From Hoeflea sp. (GTDB taxonomy: Bacteria; Pseudomonadota; Alphaproteobacteria; Rhizobiales; Rhizobiaceae): DNA of 64,000 nucleotides. Numbering within the stretch: position 1 is the first letter of the stretch; every line of letters starts with the position of its first letter. Below, piece by piece: positions 34,480 through 42,850 of the stretch. The DNA lies in assembly GCF_002733955.1 (NCBI RefSeq), contig NZ_NVXQ01000029.1, forward strand, positions 1-64,000, read 5' to 3'. The position numbers and the translations under genes were made by a program. The notes beneath the pieces were generated by a model. The model saw only the letters and a list, made by a program, of their open reading frames with translations. It was not told the origin of the DNA and made no database searches.

Positions 34480-35460
34480 ATGGCCATTCCCGCACCCAAC
34501 CTGACCCCGCCCTTCAACATCGTCCGGCTCAGCCACACCGAGCTGCGCGTCACCGATCTCGACTGGTCGCGCGCATACTACGTCGACACGCTGGGCCTTC
34601 AGGTCACCCATGAGGATTCCGAGACGATCTACCTGAGGGCCATGGAAGAACGCGGCCACCACTGCATGATCCTGAAAAAGGCCGCCCAACCATCGGTCGG
34701 CGTGCTCGGCTTCAAGGTCTGGAGCGAGGAAGACCTCGACAAGGCGGAAAGCTGGTTCAAATCCCGCGATCTCCCCACCTCCTGGACCGAGCGCCCCTTC
34801 ATGGGCCGGGTGCTGAGCACCCGTGATCCCTTCGGTGTCCCGCTTGAGTTCTACGCCAAGATGGACCGGCTTGAGCCCGTGCATCAGAAGTACAAGCTCT
34901 ACCGCGGTGTCAAACCGCTCCGCATCGACCATTTCAACCTGTTCTCGCCCAATGTCGACGAGAGCATCAAGTTCTACGGAGACATCGGGTTCCGCGTCAG
35001 CGAATACACCGAAGATGCAGAGACCGGTCGCAGCTGGGCAGCCTGGATGCACCGCAAGGGCGGCGTTCACGACATCGCCTTTACCAACGGCACCGGCCCG
35101 CGGCTGCACCACACCGCCTTCTGGGTGCCGACACCGCTCAACATCATCGACCTGCTCGATCTGATGTCGACCACAGGCTATGTCGGCAACATCGAACGCG
35201 GCCCCGGCCGCCACGGCATTTCCAACGCCTTCTTCCTCTACATCCGCGATCAGGACGGCCACCGCACCGAAATCTACTGCTCGGACTACCAGACCATTGA
35301 CCCGGACCACGAGCCGATCAAGTGGGACCTCCAGGATCCCCAGCGCCAGACGCTCTGGGGCGCGCCCGCACCACGAAGCTGGTTTGAACTGGGGTCTGAA
35401 TTCGAAGGGACCGATCTGGTGGAAAGCGATCTCAAGTCGCAGCCGATCATCGCACCGTAA
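34480..35460 (+). CDS. hpaD: 3,4-dihydroxyphenylacetate 2,3-dioxygenase
   Basis: A 326-residue extradiol dioxygenase of the vicinal-oxygen-chelate fold. The metal ligands are His in LRIDHFNLFSP, His in RLHHTAFWVP and Glu in HRTEIYCSDY, all intact. It cleaves homoprotocatechuate next to the hydroxyls. GAGGAG lies 6 nt before the ATG. The following 83-nt gap contains CCATCCG (35471-35477) and CGGATGG (35512-35518), which could form a weak stem between hpaD and hpaG. Confidence 0.93.
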   Translation: MAIPAPNLTPPFNIVRLSHTELRVTDLDWSRAYYVDTLGLQVTHEDSETIYLRAMEERGHHCMILKKAAQPSVGVLGFKVWSEEDLDKAESWFKSRDLPTSWTERPFMGRVLSTRDPFGVPLEFYAKMDRLEPVHQKYKLYRGVKPLRIDHFNLFSPNVDESIKFYGDIGFRVSEYTEDAETGRSWAAWMHRKGGVHDIAFTNGTGPRLHHTAFWVPTPLNIIDLLDLMSTTGYVGNIERGPGRHGISNAFFLYIRDQDGHRTEIYCSDYQTIDPDHEPIKWDLQDPQRQTLWGAPAPRSWFELGSEFEGTDLVESDLKSQPIIAP

Positions 35461-35543
35461 GACGACATTCCCATCCGTCCGACCGGCGTGACACGCTCGT
35501 GAGGAGCCGTTCGGATGGACCTGGAGCCCGATAGGAGAAGCCT

Positions 35544-36398
35544 ATGAAACTGGCCACATTCACCGCTGACGACCAGCAGTTCTGGGGTGTTGTCACCGAC
35601 GGCGGCATGATCGCGCTATCGCCGGAGTTTCCGCAATGGAAGACCCTGCGCAACGTGATCGAGGCGGGGGCTATGCAAACCGTGCTCGAGGCCGCTGCCG
35701 GCAAGCCGGTCACCCATGCCGAAGGCTCGTTCCGCTGGGACATCCCCGTGCCTGATCCTGAAAAGATCATCTGTGTCGGCGTGAACTTTCCTGATCGCAA
35801 TGCCGAATACAAGGACGGCCAGGAAGCGCCGCCCAATATGAGCCTGTTTATCCGTTTCCCGCGCTCTTTTGTCGGTCACGAGACGCCGCTGACCCGCCCG
35901 CCTGAAACCCCGCAGCTCGACTATGAAGGCGAGATCGCCATCGTCATCGGCAAGGGCGGACGCAGGATTCCCGAAGCCGAAGCCCTGTCCCACATTGCCG
36001 GCCTGACGCTGTGCAACGAGGGCACCCTGCGCGACTGGGTGCGGCATGCAAAATTCAATGTCACCCAGGGCAAGAACTGGGATGGCTCGGGCGCCATGGG
36101 CCCCTGGCTGGTGCCGTTCAGCGATCCCGGCCAGATCGTCGACGTGCATCTGCAGACCCGCGTCAACGGCGAGTCCCGCCAGGATGACCGCACCGGCCGC
36201 ATGCTGTTCCCCGTGGCCCGGCAGATCGCCTATATCTCGACCTTTACCACGCTGGTTCCCGGCGACATCATCGTCACCGGTACGCCGACCGGCGCCGGCG
36301 CGCGCTTCGACCCGCCCCTCTGGCTCGTCCCTGGCGACACGATCGAGGTTGAAGCCGACGGCATCGGCACCTTGCGCAACGGGGTGGTGGACGAATGA
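35544..36398 (+). CDS. hpaG: fumarylacetoacetate-hydrolase-family decarboxylase/isomerase (single-domain HpaG)
   Basis: A 284-residue FAH-family protein. The metal-site block YEGEIAIVIGKGGR, the SRDW-like region EGTLRDWVRHAKFNVTQGK and the C-terminal TGTPTGAGARFDPP are present. In the pathway HpaG decarboxylates 5-oxopent-3-ene-1,2,5-tricarboxylate and isomerises the product. Enterobacterial HpaG is a fusion of two FAH domains (about 430 residues); here only one domain is encoded and no second FAH gene is in the operon. The single subunit may do both steps, or hpaF may supply the isomerisation. It overlaps hpaH by ATGA. Confidence 0.82.
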   Translation: MKLATFTADDQQFWGVVTDGGMIALSPEFPQWKTLRNVIEAGAMQTVLEAAAGKPVTHAEGSFRWDIPVPDPEKIICVGVNFPDRNAEYKDGQEAPPNMSLFIRFPRSFVGHETPLTRPPETPQLDYEGEIAIVIGKGGRRIPEAEALSHIAGLTLCNEGTLRDWVRHAKFNVTQGKNWDGSGAMGPWLVPFSDPGQIVDVHLQTRVNGESRQDDRTGRMLFPVARQIAYISTFTTLVPGDIIVTGTPTGAGARFDPPLWLVPGDTIEVEADGIGTLRNGVVDE

Positions 36399-37195
36399 CC
36401 CCGGATCAGATCACAGAGGCAGCAAATCGCCTGTTTGAAGCCGAAAGGACCGGCACACAATGCGGCCTCCTGAGCCTTGCCTATCCGGGCATGACGCTCG
36501 ATGACGCCTATGCAGTCCAATCTGCCCTGGTCGCCCGGAAGCGCGCCGCGGGCCTCGGCGTCATCGGCTGGAAGATCGGCCTCACCAGCCGCGCCATGCA
36601 GCAGGCGCTCAACATCACCACGCCCGACAGCGGCGTGCTTTTGGAAGACATGCTCTTTGCCAACGGCGTGGCAATCCCCGCCGCCCGCTTCATCCAGCCC
36701 CGCGTCGAAGCCGAGATTGCCTTTGTCATGAAGTCCGATCTCGCGGGCGAACATGTCACCCGCGACGATGTGCTGGCAGCCACTGCCCACGTCGCCCCGT
36801 CACTCGAAATTCTCGATACTCGCATTCTCCGGGCCGATCCCGAAACCGGGAAGGCGCGGATCATCACCGACACCATCTCCGACAACGCCGCCAATGCCGG
36901 CATTGTCCTGGGCGAGGAGCGTCATGCCGTCGATGCGTTTGATCTGCGTTGGGTCGGCGCCATCGTCAAGCGCGACAATGTCGTGGAGGAAACAGGCCTT
37001 GGTGCCGGCGTTCTCAATGATCCGGTGACCGGCATCCTGTGGCTGGTCCACCGTCTTGCCCGATACGGCGACGGCCTGTCAGCCGGCGACATCGTCCTGT
37101 CCGGCTCCTTCATCCGCCCCATCGAAGCGCCATCAGGCTCGACCTTCGACGCCGATTTCGGCGATTTCGGGTCGGTTTCTGTCTCATTCAGCTAA
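36395..37195 (+). CDS. hpaH: 2-oxo-hept-4-ene-1,7-dioate hydratase
   Basis: A 266-residue hydratase of the HpaH/MhpD family. IGWKIGLTSRAMQQAL, SGVLLEDMLFANG and QPRVEAEIAFVMKSDL match HpaH proteins; the conserved acidic residues of the metal site are in the last block. It adds water to 2-oxo-hept-4-ene-1,7-dioate to give the substrate of HpaI. It overlaps hpaG by 4 nt and ends 9 nt before hpaI. Confidence 0.92.
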   Translation: MTPDQITEAANRLFEAERTGTQCGLLSLAYPGMTLDDAYAVQSALVARKRAAGLGVIGWKIGLTSRAMQQALNITTPDSGVLLEDMLFANGVAIPAARFIQPRVEAEIAFVMKSDLAGEHVTRDDVLAATAHVAPSLEILDTRILRADPETGKARIITDTISDNAANAGIVLGEERHAVDAFDLRWVGAIVKRDNVVEETGLGAGVLNDPVTGILWLVHRLARYGDGLSAGDIVLSGSFIRPIEAPSGSTFDADFGDFGSVSVSFS

Positions 37196-37204
37196 GGAAT
37201 TCCC

Positions 37205-37978
37205 ATGCCAGCTCCCGAAAACATTCTCAAGCGCCGGCTTCAGGCCGGTGAAGCCCTGATCGGCTGCTGGCTTGGCATGGCCGAGCCTTATCTGGCGGAG
37301 ATTTCTGCAACAGCAGGTTTCGACTGGCTGCTGGTCGACGGCGAGCATGCGCCCAATGATATCCGTTCGATGGCCGCGCAACTGGCCGTGCTCGAAGCCG
37401 GCGGATCGTCAACGGTGCTTCGCCTGCCCGATGACAACCCGGCCAGGATCAAGCAGGCGCTGGATATCGGCGCGCAGACGCTGCTGATCCCGATGGTTGA
37501 AAGTGCCGCGCAAGCCGAGCAGATCTACCGCGCCACCCGCTATCCGCCACTTGGCTTCCGTGGTGTCGGCTCCGCCCTTGCCCGGGCCTCGAAATTCGCT
37601 GCCATACCGGATTATCTGACCACCGCCGACGACCAGATTTGCGTGCTGGCCCAGGTGGAAAGCCGGGCTGGGCTCGAAGCTCTGGACGGAATTCTCGAGA
37701 TCGACGGAATCGATGGCGTGTTTATCGGCCCCTCCGATCTGGCCGCCGACATGGGCCATATCGGCAAGCCGGCCGAACCGGAAGTCAAAAACGCCGTGCT
37801 CGATGCGCTCAAGCGAACCCGCGCTGCGGGGAAGATCGCGGGCGTTCTATCCATGGACCCGCAATATATTGCCGATTGCCGCGAGGCAGGCGCGAACTTT
37901 CTCGGCGTTGGCATCGACGTCACACTGTTTGCCGGCGCCATGCGGGCGCATGCGAAGAAATACAAGTCTGGTTCCTGA
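37205..37978 (+). CDS. hpaI: 4-hydroxy-2-oxoheptane-1,7-dioate aldolase
   Basis: A 257-residue class II aldolase of the HpcH/HpaI family. Typical stretches are FDWLLVDGEHAPND, TVLRLPDDNPARIKQALDIG, TLLIPMVES and VFIGPSDLAADMGH; the metal ligands Glu and Asp are expected in the third and fourth blocks. It splits 4-hydroxy-2-oxoheptanedioate into pyruvate and succinic semialdehyde, the last step of the route. It is the last gene of the hpa operon. Confidence 0.93.
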   Translation: MPAPENILKRRLQAGEALIGCWLGMAEPYLAEISATAGFDWLLVDGEHAPNDIRSMAAQLAVLEAGGSSTVLRLPDDNPARIKQALDIGAQTLLIPMVESAAQAEQIYRATRYPPLGFRGVGSALARASKFAAIPDYLTTADDQICVLAQVESRAGLEALDGILEIDGIDGVFIGPSDLAADMGHIGKPAEPEVKNAVLDALKRTRAAGKIAGVLSMDPQYIADCREAGANFLGVGIDVTLFAGAMRAHAKKYKSGS

Positions 37979-38065
37979 CACCGGTTTTGCCAACACCGCC
38001 GCTCCGCTGCCCTTGCGCGGGAACGGCGGACCCTTTGCCCGCTCCCGGCCGATCAACGGTCCGGT

Positions 38066-38965
38066 TCAGAGCGCACGGATACGGGTGACGTAGTTCTCGA
38101 AGAAATCCGAGAATTTCTTCACCCGCAGCGGCAATTTCTCATAGGGCGGATAATATAGCGTCAACCACAGCGGCGTCGGCTCCCATTCGGGCAAGACCTT
38201 CTGCAAGCGCTTTCCGGAGAGTGCCGGCTCGACAATGAACAGCGGCAGCAGCGCCACGCCTTCGCCGTTCTCGGCCAGCCGCGCCAGCAGATCCCCATTG
38301 TTGCCGGCCAGCGCCTGCCCGGCCCTGACCTTGTGGGTCCGGCCTGCATTGGAGAGTTCCCAGGTTTCGCTGACAGCTTCCTCGTCATAGGCAAGGCAAG
38401 CGTGGTCGTGCAGGTCTTCCGGCTTGGTGATGCTGCCAAAGGCCGCCAGGTAGCCCGGCGAAGCGACCAGCACGCGCCGCACCCGGCAGATCTTGCGCCA
38501 GATCGTCGACTTGTCCTTCGGCGCCTGCGAGATCCGGATGGCCAGATCGATCTTGTCGGAAACCACATCGACAAACCGGTCTGTCAGGCTGAAGGACAAC
38601 GTCGTGTCGGGATGCTCCACCCGAAACCCCGACGCCACATCCGGCAGCACCTGCAGCCCCAGCGACATCGGCGCATTGATCCGCAGCAGCCCGGCCGCTT
38701 CCCCCTGCTCTTCGCGCACCTCTTCCGCAGCTTTTTCGAACTCGGCCAGCAAGGGTTTGACACGCGCCGCATAGATCGCCCCGGCCGAGGTCAGCGATAC
38801 CTGCCGGGTGGTCCTGAGCAGCAACTGCACTCCGAGCCTTTCTTCCAGAGCACTCACCGCACGCGTGACCGAAGGCGCCGTCATCGACAAGAGCCGCGCG
38901 GCGGCGACAAAGCTGTGCAGCTCGGCAACCGCGAGAAAGGCTCTGATCTGGGAGAACTCGTGCAT
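38066..38965 (-). CDS. LysR-family regulator
   Basis: About 299 residues from the ATG at 38965. The N-terminal HTH reads FLAVAELHSFVAAARLLSMT, followed by SVTRAVSALEERLGVQLL; the C-terminal effector domain includes FVDVVSDKIDLAIRI. The type is close to the LysR regulators that act on neighbouring redox or quinone genes. It is divergent from the mhqO-like dioxygenase gene, with about 120 bp between the starts. Activation or repression of mhqO/mhqD is the probable role. Confidence 0.88.
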   Translation of the reverse strand: MHEFSQIRAFLAVAELHSFVAAARLLSMTAPSVTRAVSALEERLGVQLLLRTTRQVSLTSAGAIYAARVKPLLAEFEKAAEEVREEQGEAAGLLRINAPMSLGLQVLPDVASGFRVEHPDTTLSFSLTDRFVDVVSDKIDLAIRISQAPKDKSTIWRKICRVRRVLVASPGYLAAFGSITKPEDLHDHACLAYDEEAVSETWELSNAGRTHKVRAGQALAGNNGDLLARLAENGEGVALLPLFIVEPALSGKRLQKVLPEWEPTPLWLTLYYPPYEKLPLRVKKFSDFFENYVTRIRAL

Positions 38966-38967
38966 CA

Positions 38968-39010
38968 GCAATTATTACGCAAAGTGAAACAATCTTGTCA
39001 ATATTATTGC
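38968..39010. promoter_or_regulatory. divergent LysR/mhqO promoter region
   Basis: GCAATTATTA (38968-38977) and TATTATTGC (39002-39010) form an imperfect inverted repeat. A minus-strand TTGACA lies between the arms with a TAATAA about 18 nt on, which would serve the LysR gene. This is the only space for LysR binding between the two genes. Confidence 0.35.
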
Positions 39011-39087
39011 CATTCAACTCAGCCCCATTATGCCCCATCTTGGGATCAAGACTGGACACCAGCTCCGCTATGGAAAGGACTCCCATC

Positions 39088-40020
39088 ATGATCACGCAAA
39101 TCAAGGGCCTGCATCACGTCACCTCGATGGCCGGCCATGCGCAGCAGAACAGCGATTTCTTCACCAAGAAACTTGGCCTGCGCCGGGTCAAGAAGACCGT
39201 CAACTTCGACGCCCCCGATGTCTACCATCTCTATTACGGCGACGAGTTCGGCACGCCGGGATCGGTGATGACCTATTTCCCCTTCCCCAACATCGCGCAG
39301 GGGCGTCAGGGAGCCGGTGAAGTCGGTGATACCTATTTCTCCGTGCCCCGGGGCACCATGAATTTCTGGAAAGACCGGCTGGTGGCTCAGGGCGTTACGG
39401 GCCTGGGCGAGAGCGAGATCTTTGGCGAAAGACGGCTTCGTTTCGACGGCCCCGATCGTGACAGCTTCTCGCTGATCGAAACCGACGGCGACAGCCGCAC
39501 CGGCTGGCAGCACGGCGAGATTTCGTCATCTGAGGCCATTCAGGGCTTTCGCGGCGCCAGCCTCAGGGTCAAGGATGCAGCAGCCACCGGCGAACTGCTC
39601 CGCTTCATGGGCTATGAACAGGTTGACAATCAGGGCAACCACACCCGCTTTGCGATCCCCGGCGGCAATGGCGCCGATGTCATCGATGTCGAGGCTGTCC
39701 CCGGCGCAAGCGACGCCCGCCAGGGCGCGGGCTCGGTGCACCACATCGCCTTTGCGGTGGAAGACCGCGCAGCCCAGCTCGAGGTTCGAAAAGCGCTGAT
39801 GGACACCGGTTACCAGGTTACGCCGGTGATCGACCGCGACTATTTCTGGGCGATCTATTTCCGCACGCCGGGCGGCGTGCTGTTCGAGGTCGCCACCAAC
39901 GAGCCGGGTTTTGACCGTGACGAAGACATCGCCCATCTTGGCGAGAGCCTGAAGCTGCCGACCCGCTATGAGCAGCACCGTCAGCAGATCGAACAGCTGC
40001 TCGAGCCGATCACCGACTGA
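39088..40020 (+). CDS. mhqO: ring-cleaving dioxygenase, MhqO/hydroquinone type
   Basis: A 310-residue two-domain vicinal-oxygen-chelate protein. Metal ligands are His in IKGLHHVTSMAG, His in GSVHHIAFAV and Glu in GVLFEVATNEPGF. MhqO, LinE and PcpA-like enzymes cleave hydroquinones rather than catechols. I chose the ATG at 39088 because GGAAAGGA lies just upstream. It is followed 41 nt later by an mhqD-like hydrolase, and in Bacillus the mhqO/mhqD pair answers quinone stress. It may serve detoxification of quinones made by the nearby aromatic pathways, which is inference. Confidence 0.85.
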   Translation: MITQIKGLHHVTSMAGHAQQNSDFFTKKLGLRRVKKTVNFDAPDVYHLYYGDEFGTPGSVMTYFPFPNIAQGRQGAGEVGDTYFSVPRGTMNFWKDRLVAQGVTGLGESEIFGERRLRFDGPDRDSFSLIETDGDSRTGWQHGEISSSEAIQGFRGASLRVKDAAATGELLRFMGYEQVDNQGNHTRFAIPGGNGADVIDVEAVPGASDARQGAGSVHHIAFAVEDRAAQLEVRKALMDTGYQVTPVIDRDYFWAIYFRTPGGVLFEVATNEPGFDRDEDIAHLGESLKLPTRYEQHRQQIEQLLEPITD

Positions 40021-40061
40021 ATCTTGAAGGCGGGGGTGCGCTCCCGCCGCCGGAGGCTATC

Positions 40062-40670
40062 ATGACAACATCACAGTACCATGCCCTGACAAAAGCCCCT
40101 GCTGCGGGCGCGCCCCTGGTTTTCGCCTTTCACGGCACCGGCGGCGACGAACACCAGTTCTCCGAACTGGTCGGCCAGATCCTTCCCGACGCCGGCCTCG
40201 TCTCGCCGCGCGGAGACGTGTCCGAGAACGGCGCGCTGCGCTTCTTCCGCCGCGCCGCCGAAGGCGTCTACGACATGGAAGACCTCGCCGAACGGACGGA
40301 AAAGATGGCCGAATTCATCGCAGCTCACAAGGCGGCAAACCCCGGTCACCCGATCTATGGGCTGGGCTATTCCAACGGCGCCAACATTCTCGCTTCCGTC
40401 GCCTTCAAGCATCCGGAACTGTTTGACCGCATTGCCCTGCTGCATCCGCTGATCCCGTGGACGCCCGATGCCAATCCCGGCCTTGCCGCCAGCCGGGTCC
40501 TGATCACCGCCGGACGCCGCGATCCGATCTGTCCGTTTCCGCTGACCGAGGGGCTCGTGAGCTATTTCAAGGCACAGAGCAGTCCGCTGCAGACCAGCAT
40601 CCATGATGGCGGCCACGAAATCCGTCAGCCCGAACTTTCAGCGCTTGAGGCGTTTCTGACGGCGCCCTGA
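40062..40670 (+). CDS. mhqD: alpha/beta hydrolase, MhqD-like carboxylesterase
   Basis: A 202-residue compact serine hydrolase of the phospholipase/carboxylesterase family. The oxyanion motif is FHGTGGDEHQF, the nucleophile elbow GLGYSNGAN, the Asp is in AGRRDPICP and the catalytic His in DGGHEIRQPE. It sits behind the MhqO-like dioxygenase gene, the same pairing seen in Bacillus and many proteobacteria. It likely hydrolyses an ester or thio-adduct formed from quinones. GGAGG is found before the ATG. Confidence 0.85.
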   Translation: MTTSQYHALTKAPAAGAPLVFAFHGTGGDEHQFSELVGQILPDAGLVSPRGDVSENGALRFFRRAAEGVYDMEDLAERTEKMAEFIAAHKAANPGHPIYGLGYSNGANILASVAFKHPELFDRIALLHPLIPWTPDANPGLAASRVLITAGRRDPICPFPLTEGLVSYFKAQSSPLQTSIHDGGHEIRQPELSALEAFLTAP

Positions 40671-41069
40671 GCCGAACAGTGACATCGAACCAACCGAATG
40701 CACCGCCCGACCCGATCTTGCCATCGCATCAGTCGGCCGGTGCATTCGACATGCTCGAAGCGGTCCTCGCGGCGCGGAATTCTTCAGCCTCAGGGGCGCC
40801 AGCACCAAAGCGCTCACTACGGCATCGTCCGGTAGTCCCTCGAGTGCCACGCCAGACGCCGTGTGTCCGGCCAATGCCGCAGCCACAGGCGGAACGTTGA
40901 CCGGGGCTCGCCTCTTTCAGAGCTGAGCACGGCAACGCCTCATCCGGAGCCTCATCAGGCCAGTAACTTCAAAAGTCTTGGGAAAATCTTTCGTTGACAG
41001 CACAACATGTTATCGATACCTCTGTTATCGATAACATGTGGACTTGAAAACCACTCTCGGAGGAGAGCT
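40671..41069. other. intergenic region upstream of the second TRAP operon
   Basis: A 399-bp gap. It holds a TTGACA at 40994-40999 and two tandem operator copies at 41008-41036, both just ahead of the GTG start at 41070. No gene was found in 40671-40990. Confidence 0.5.
41008..41036. promoter_or_regulatory. tandem TGTTATCGATAACA operators before the TRAP operon
   Basis: A partial copy TGTTATCGATACC (41008-41020) and a perfect 14-bp palindrome TGTTATCGATAACA (41023-41036) lie 15 bp apart. The same palindrome occurs at 46023-46036 and, with one change, 48613-48626. The TGTTA-N4-TAACA form resembles operators of gluconate/idonate LacI regulators. The LacI protein at 48740-49771 is the likely binder. 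Confidence 0.6.
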
Positions 41070-41558
41070 GTGAGATTTCTCAACACGCTATGGCGTTTCG
41101 TAGACATTGTAATGGCGCTGACCCTCGTGATCATGATCGCGCTGGTCTTCACCAATGTCGTCTTGCGCTACGGGTTTCAATCGGGACTGCGGCCGTCGGT
41201 GGAATTGTCCCGGCTCGGGCTCGTCTGGCTGGTCATGCTCGGTGCTGCCGTGGTGCTGCGCCGCAATGAGCATCTTGCAGTCGCCGAGTTCAGCGAAGCC
41301 CTGTTCCCGCGTGCGGTTCCGCTGCTTCGCCGTCTGTCCTATGCCGTGATCCTGTTTGCAGTTCTGATGCTGTTCTGGGGCGCGTTCAACCAGATGAATG
41401 CCAACTGGAACAACATTTCACAACTAACCGGCCTGCCCTCGGCGCTGTTCTATCTGGCAGGCGTTGTCTCCTCCGTGGCCATGACGGTGATTGCGCTGGT
41501 GCGCATCATCAATCCTGATGCATTGCGTGACCCCAGGGACGAGGTTCAACCCGAATGA
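41070..41558 (+). CDS. dctQ: TRAP transporter small permease (DctQ)
   Basis: About 162 residues from a GTG start at 41070, set by GGAGGAG 5 nt upstream; an ATG at 41007 would start inside the operator. Four helices (VDIVMALTLVIMIALVFTN onward) and the motif SVELSRLGLVWLVMLGAAVVLRRNEH, here cited as SRLGLVWLVMLGAAV, mark DctQ. It overlaps dctM by ATGA. The gene order Q-M-P differs from the P-Q-M order of the other TRAP operon in the window. It probably imports a sugar acid. Confidence 0.88.
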   Translation: MRFLNTLWRFVDIVMALTLVIMIALVFTNVVLRYGFQSGLRPSVELSRLGLVWLVMLGAAVVLRRNEHLAVAEFSEALFPRAVPLLRRLSYAVILFAVLMLFWGAFNQMNANWNNISQLTGLPSALFYLAGVVSSVAMTVIALVRIINPDALRDPRDEVQPE

Positions 41559-42835
41559 CTTTGGCTTTGTTTCTGGGTGTCCTGCTGGGCTCGATCCTGC
41601 TTGGATTGCCGGTCGCGTTCGCACTGCTTCTGGCAGCCATCGCGCTCATGCTGCAGATGGACCTTTTCAGCACCGACATTCTTGCCCAGGCGCTGATCAA
41701 CGGCGTCGACAGCTTTCCGCTGCTGGCGATCCCGTTCTTTCTCGTGGCCGGTGAAGTCATGTCCCGCGGCGGGCTTTCCAAACGGATTGTCCGCATGGCC
41801 ATGGCGCTGCTCGGACACCGGAAAGGCGGCCTTGGCTATGTCGCTATCCTGACCGCCATCCTGCTTGCCGGCCTTTCCGGTTCGGCGGTCGCCGACGCCG
41901 CTGCGCTGGTCTCGATCCTCTACCCGATGATGCGCAAGGCAGGCTATCCGGAAGGCCGGTCCGTTGGCCTGCTCGCCGCCGGTGGCATCATTGCTCCCGT
42001 TATCCCGCCGTCGCTGCCCCTCATTCTGGTGGGCGTTGCCGGCAACATCTCGATCAAGAACCTGTTTCTGGGCGGCGTCGTTCCCGGGCTCATCATGGGC
42101 ATAACCCTGATGCTCGTCTGGGGCTACCTGATGCGCTCGGAGAATGTGGAAGCCTTCCCCAAGGCAGACAGGCAGGAGCGCATCGCCGCGTTTCGCGATG
42201 GCATATGGGCGCTGTTCCTGCCGATCATCATCATTGGCGGCATCCGTTTCGGCATCTTCACCCCGACCGAAGCTGCGGTCGTGGCCGCAGTCTATGCGCT
42301 GTTCGTGACCACTTTCATCTACCGCGAGATGACGCTCAAGCTGCTGTTTGAGATTCTCGTCAATGCAGGCCGCGCCACCGCCATGGTGATGTTCCTCGTC
42401 GGCTGCGCCATGGTTGCCGCCTGGCTGATCACGGTTGCGCAATTGCCGCAGCAACTCGCGACGCTGCTTGGGCCGCTGGTTGAAAACCCGCGCCTGCTGA
42501 TGGCCGCCATCATGATCCTCGTTCTGCTCGTCGGGATGGTGATGGATCTTTCGCCAACCATCCTGATCCTGGTCCCGCTGCTGATGCCCGTCATCAAGCT
42601 GGCAGGCATCGATCCGGTCTATTTCGGACTGATGTTCGTCATCAATTGCTCGATCGGCCTGATCACCCCGCCGGTCGGCACCGTTCTCAACGTCGTCTGC
42701 GGCGTTGGACGCGTGCCGATGTCCGCCGCCGTGCGCGGCAGCTGGCCGTTCATTCTCGCTTACCTGGTGCTCCTGGTTCTCTTCGTTGTGTTCCCGGACA
42801 TCATCATCATGCCGATGAAGTTTTTCATCGGATAA
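41555..42835 (+). CDS. dctM: TRAP transporter large permease (DctM)
   Basis: A 426-residue channel subunit with about 12 helices. Family motifs are FPLLAIPFFLVAGEVMSRGG, LAGLSGSAVADAAALVSILY, GGIIAPVIPPSLPLILVG and FGIFTPTEAAVVAAVYAL. It works with DctQ (overlapping) and DctP (15 nt downstream). The operon is preceded by the TGTTATCGATAACA operators shared with idonate/gluconate genes, so an aldonic or keto-sugar acid is the probable cargo. Confidence 0.92.
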   Translation: MTLALFLGVLLGSILLGLPVAFALLLAAIALMLQMDLFSTDILAQALINGVDSFPLLAIPFFLVAGEVMSRGGLSKRIVRMAMALLGHRKGGLGYVAILTAILLAGLSGSAVADAAALVSILYPMMRKAGYPEGRSVGLLAAGGIIAPVIPPSLPLILVGVAGNISIKNLFLGGVVPGLIMGITLMLVWGYLMRSENVEAFPKADRQERIAAFRDGIWALFLPIIIIGGIRFGIFTPTEAAVVAAVYALFVTTFIYREMTLKLLFEILVNAGRATAMVMFLVGCAMVAAWLITVAQLPQQLATLLGPLVENPRLLMAAIMILVLLVGMVMDLSPTILILVPLLMPVIKLAGIDPVYFGLMFVINCSIGLITPPVGTVLNVVCGVGRVPMSAAVRGSWPFILAYLVLLVLFVVFPDIIIMPMKFFIG

Positions 42836-42850
42836 CCTTGGAGGAAAAAC

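Noticed and set aside
32746-35310. 854-codon open frame on the minus strand across hpaF, hpaE and hpaD
   Set aside because: The opposite strand carries three intact enzymes with all catalytic residues and ribosome binding sites; this frame shows no domain.
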